Source: UBA4823 sp034436035 (GTDB lineage: Bacteria; Chloroflexota; Anaerolineae; Anaerolineales; UBA4823). From it: DNA of 8,104 bases. The stretch's first letter is position 1. Each line of letters opens with the position of its first letter. The translations under genes were made by a program, and so were the position numbers. Of this stretch, positions 6,901 to 8,104 are shown in pieces. The notes under the pieces were generated by a model. It did no database searches and was not told where the DNA came from. It was given only the letters and a program-made list of their open reading frames with translations. The stretch is taken from positions 1 through 8,104 of the forward strand of contig DAOTVW010000319.1 of NCBI GenBank assembly GCA_034436035.1, written 5' to 3'.

Positions 6901-7685
6901 TGTTATCTGCAATTATCACCGCCGGTGGTATTCCCCAGCAGGGAGAACCGTTATATCCTTTAACACAAGGGAAACCCAAAGCATTATTGGAGATAGCCGG
7001 TAAGCCGATGATCCAATGGATTTTAGATGCTTTGGACGATGCGCGTGAAATCAATCAGGTTGTATTGGTTGGTTTACAAAATGGGAATGAGTTTAACAGT
7101 CGCAAATTAGCAGCTTGCATCGATAATCAAGAGGATATGCTCGCCAACATTCGTGCTGGGGTTATAAAAGTGCGTGAGATCGATCCAAACACCCATCATG
7201 TTGTCGTCGTCTCTTCTGATATTCCCGCATTGACCGGGGAGATGGTCGATTGGTTAGTACGGGAGACGATGCAAACTGATGAAGATGTTTATTACACCGT
7301 GATTGCACGCGAAGTGATGGAGAAAAAATATCCTGAGTCAAAACGCTCTTACACCCGTTTGAAAGATATTGAAGTGTGCGGGGGGGATATCAACGTCATC
7401 CGGGCGATGACAGCTACCTCGAATGATAAAATGTGGAAGAAAATCATTGACTCCCGTAAAAATGTTTTCAAACAAGCTGCATTGGTGGGTTACGACACAT
7501 TGTTCCTGTTGCTACTACGGATGATTACCCTGGAACAAGCCGTCAAGATGGTTGCGCCCCGCTTAGATGTCACCGGCCGGGCAATTCTCAGCCCGTATGC
7601 AGAGATGGGGATGGATATTGATAAACCTCACCAGTTCGCCATCGTAGAAGCCGATTTACGGGCACGTCAACAAATGGTGGTGTAG
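6900..7685 (+). CDS. MobA-like NTP transferase domain protein, divergent
   Basis: This 261-residue protein has a GT-A-type nucleotidyltransferase fold. The N-terminus reads TAGG (7-10), then a long loop IPQQGEPLYPLTQ, then GKPKALLEIAGKPMIQW (24-40), the nucleotide- and sugar-phosphate-binding region. SSDIPA (105-110) supplies the usual metal-binding Asp107. YTRLKDIEVCGGDINVIRA (151-169) is a distinctive block, and MDIDKPHQF (238-246) near the end supplies a second metal-site aspartate of the DxD/P type. The protein should join a nucleoside monophosphate from an NTP to a phosphorylated acceptor (sugar phosphate, polyol phosphate or cofactor). The usual GxGTR loop after AGG is replaced and three residues longer, so it is not a standard sugar-phosphate nucleotidylyltransferase or a certain molybdopterin MobA. 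Its neighbours, a dehydrogenase-like protein and a PAP2 phosphatase, suggest lipid or polyol phosphate metabolism; that is inference. Confidence 0.82.
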   Translation: MLSAIITAGGIPQQGEPLYPLTQGKPKALLEIAGKPMIQWILDALDDAREINQVVLVGLQNGNEFNSRKLAACIDNQEDMLANIRAGVIKVREIDPNTHHVVVVSSDIPALTGEMVDWLVRETMQTDEDVYYTVIAREVMEKKYPESKRSYTRLKDIEVCGGDINVIRAMTATSNDKMWKKIIDSRKNVFKQAALVGYDTLFLLLLRMITLEQAVKMVAPRLDVTGRAILSPYAEMGMDIDKPHQFAIVEADLRARQQMVV

Positions 7686-8104
7686 GTGGATCGCATTCTC
7701 GAATGGGATAATAACTTATCCGAGAAATTGCGTATAGCTGTAAATAAAAGAGGGCTTCGTTTGTTTGCAGCTATTCTTGCTCATTCAGGAGATTCTTGGT
7801 TTTGGTTTGGTGGATTGGGATTATTATGGTGGCTGGGAAATCCCTTCTGGAAATTCCGAGCGATAGTTTATTTAACCAGCATTTTTATCACAGCCATTTT
7901 TGTGTTAGGGATCAAATTCACCATACGTCGCAAACGCCCTGAAGGGGAATGGGGAGGGATTTATCGCCGAACGGACCCGCACTCATTTCCTTCAGGGCAT
8001 GCTGCTCGCTCTTTCCTTTTGGTAGTATTAGGGGTGGGGCTTGGACCAGCTTGGCTGGCTTGGCTGCTCGTTATTTGGGCGCCATTGGTTTCCCTGGCAC
8101 GGGT
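7686..8104 (+). CDS. PAP2-family membrane phosphatase, 3' partial
   Basis: A frame begins with GTG directly after the preceding TAG and stays open to the right edge, giving 139 residues. Hydrophobic spans occur at about 38-52, 57-77 and 109-138, consistent with an integral membrane protein. The first PAP2 signature K-x6-RP is present (Lys77, Arg84, Pro85) and the second, PSGH, at 102-105 with the catalytic-region His105. The third signature (SRxxxxxHxxxD) begins at the edge as SLAR and is cut. The family removes phosphate from phosphatidic acid, undecaprenyl diphosphate or related lipids at the outer membrane face. There is no intergenic base and only a weak GGTGG binding site within the previous gene, so translation is probably coupled to it. 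The GTG start is the natural choice, since it gives a hydrophilic N-terminus before the first membrane span; a later start cannot be excluded. Confidence 0.85.
   Translation, partial: MDRILEWDNNLSEKLRIAVNKRGLRLFAAILAHSGDSWFWFGGLGLLWWLGNPFWKFRAIVYLTSIFITAIFVLGIKFTIRRKRPEGEWGGIYRRTDPHSFPSGHAARSFLLVVLGVGLGPAWLAWLLVIWAPLVSLAR

Noticed and set aside
6900..7685. Assignment as molybdenum cofactor guanylyltransferase MobA
   Set aside because: Only the general fold matches; the signature loop differs and no molybdenum cofactor gene is nearby.
1..8104. Mobile element, CRISPR array, toxin-antitoxin pair, defence island, tRNA or rRNA
   Set aside because: No regularly spaced repeats, transposase or integrase motifs, terminal inverted repeats or structured-RNA signatures were seen by reading both strands; the few non-coding stretches are short and accounted for.

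Overview
The window is a moderate-GC bacterial chromosomal segment with six to seven tightly packed genes, and no RNA gene, mobile element or CRISPR array was seen. The best guess for the source is a Chloroflexota (Anaerolineae-like) bacterium. This is an inference from the style of the quinate-dehydrogenase-like protein and the divergent nucleotidyltransferase at the right-hand end; no marker gene fixes it.

Region 1 (2-4625, + strand) is an apparent polysaccharide cassette of three translationally coupled genes. First is the C-terminal part of a two-domain oxidoreductase (alcohol-dehydrogenase-like tail plus a Gfo/Idh/MocA domain), open to the left edge. Then come a heparinase II/III-like protein without a visible secretion signal and a WbuB-like GT4 glycosyltransferase. 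Both junctions are ATGA stop/start overlaps. The set suggests synthesis or remodelling of an exopolysaccharide, capsule or O-antigen.

Region 2 (4678-5607, - strand) is a complete branched-chain aminotransferase gene (ilvE) that converges on the glycosyltransferase. It has a strong ribosome binding site, which moves its start to an internal ATG, and a perfect TATAAT box upstream.

Region 3 (5608-6000) is a divergent regulatory intergenic region of about 390 bases. It holds the ilvE promoter, a weaker candidate promoter for the rightward genes, and three copies of a palindrome-like AAAC-N-GTTT word that could be operators.

Region 4 (6001-8104, + strand) is a second compact operon. It encodes a conserved protein usually labelled quinate 5-dehydrogenase, a divergent MobA-like nucleotidyltransferase, and a PAP2-type membrane phosphatase cut by the right edge. 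The genes are joined by a TAATG overlap and a zero-base junction. A nucleotidyltransferase followed by a membrane lipid phosphatase hints at lipid or polyprenyl-phosphate headgroup chemistry, but substrates cannot be read from sequence. I found no clearly new defence or mobile system; the unassigned operon of region 4 and the apparently cytoplasmic heparinase-like protein are the most interesting points.
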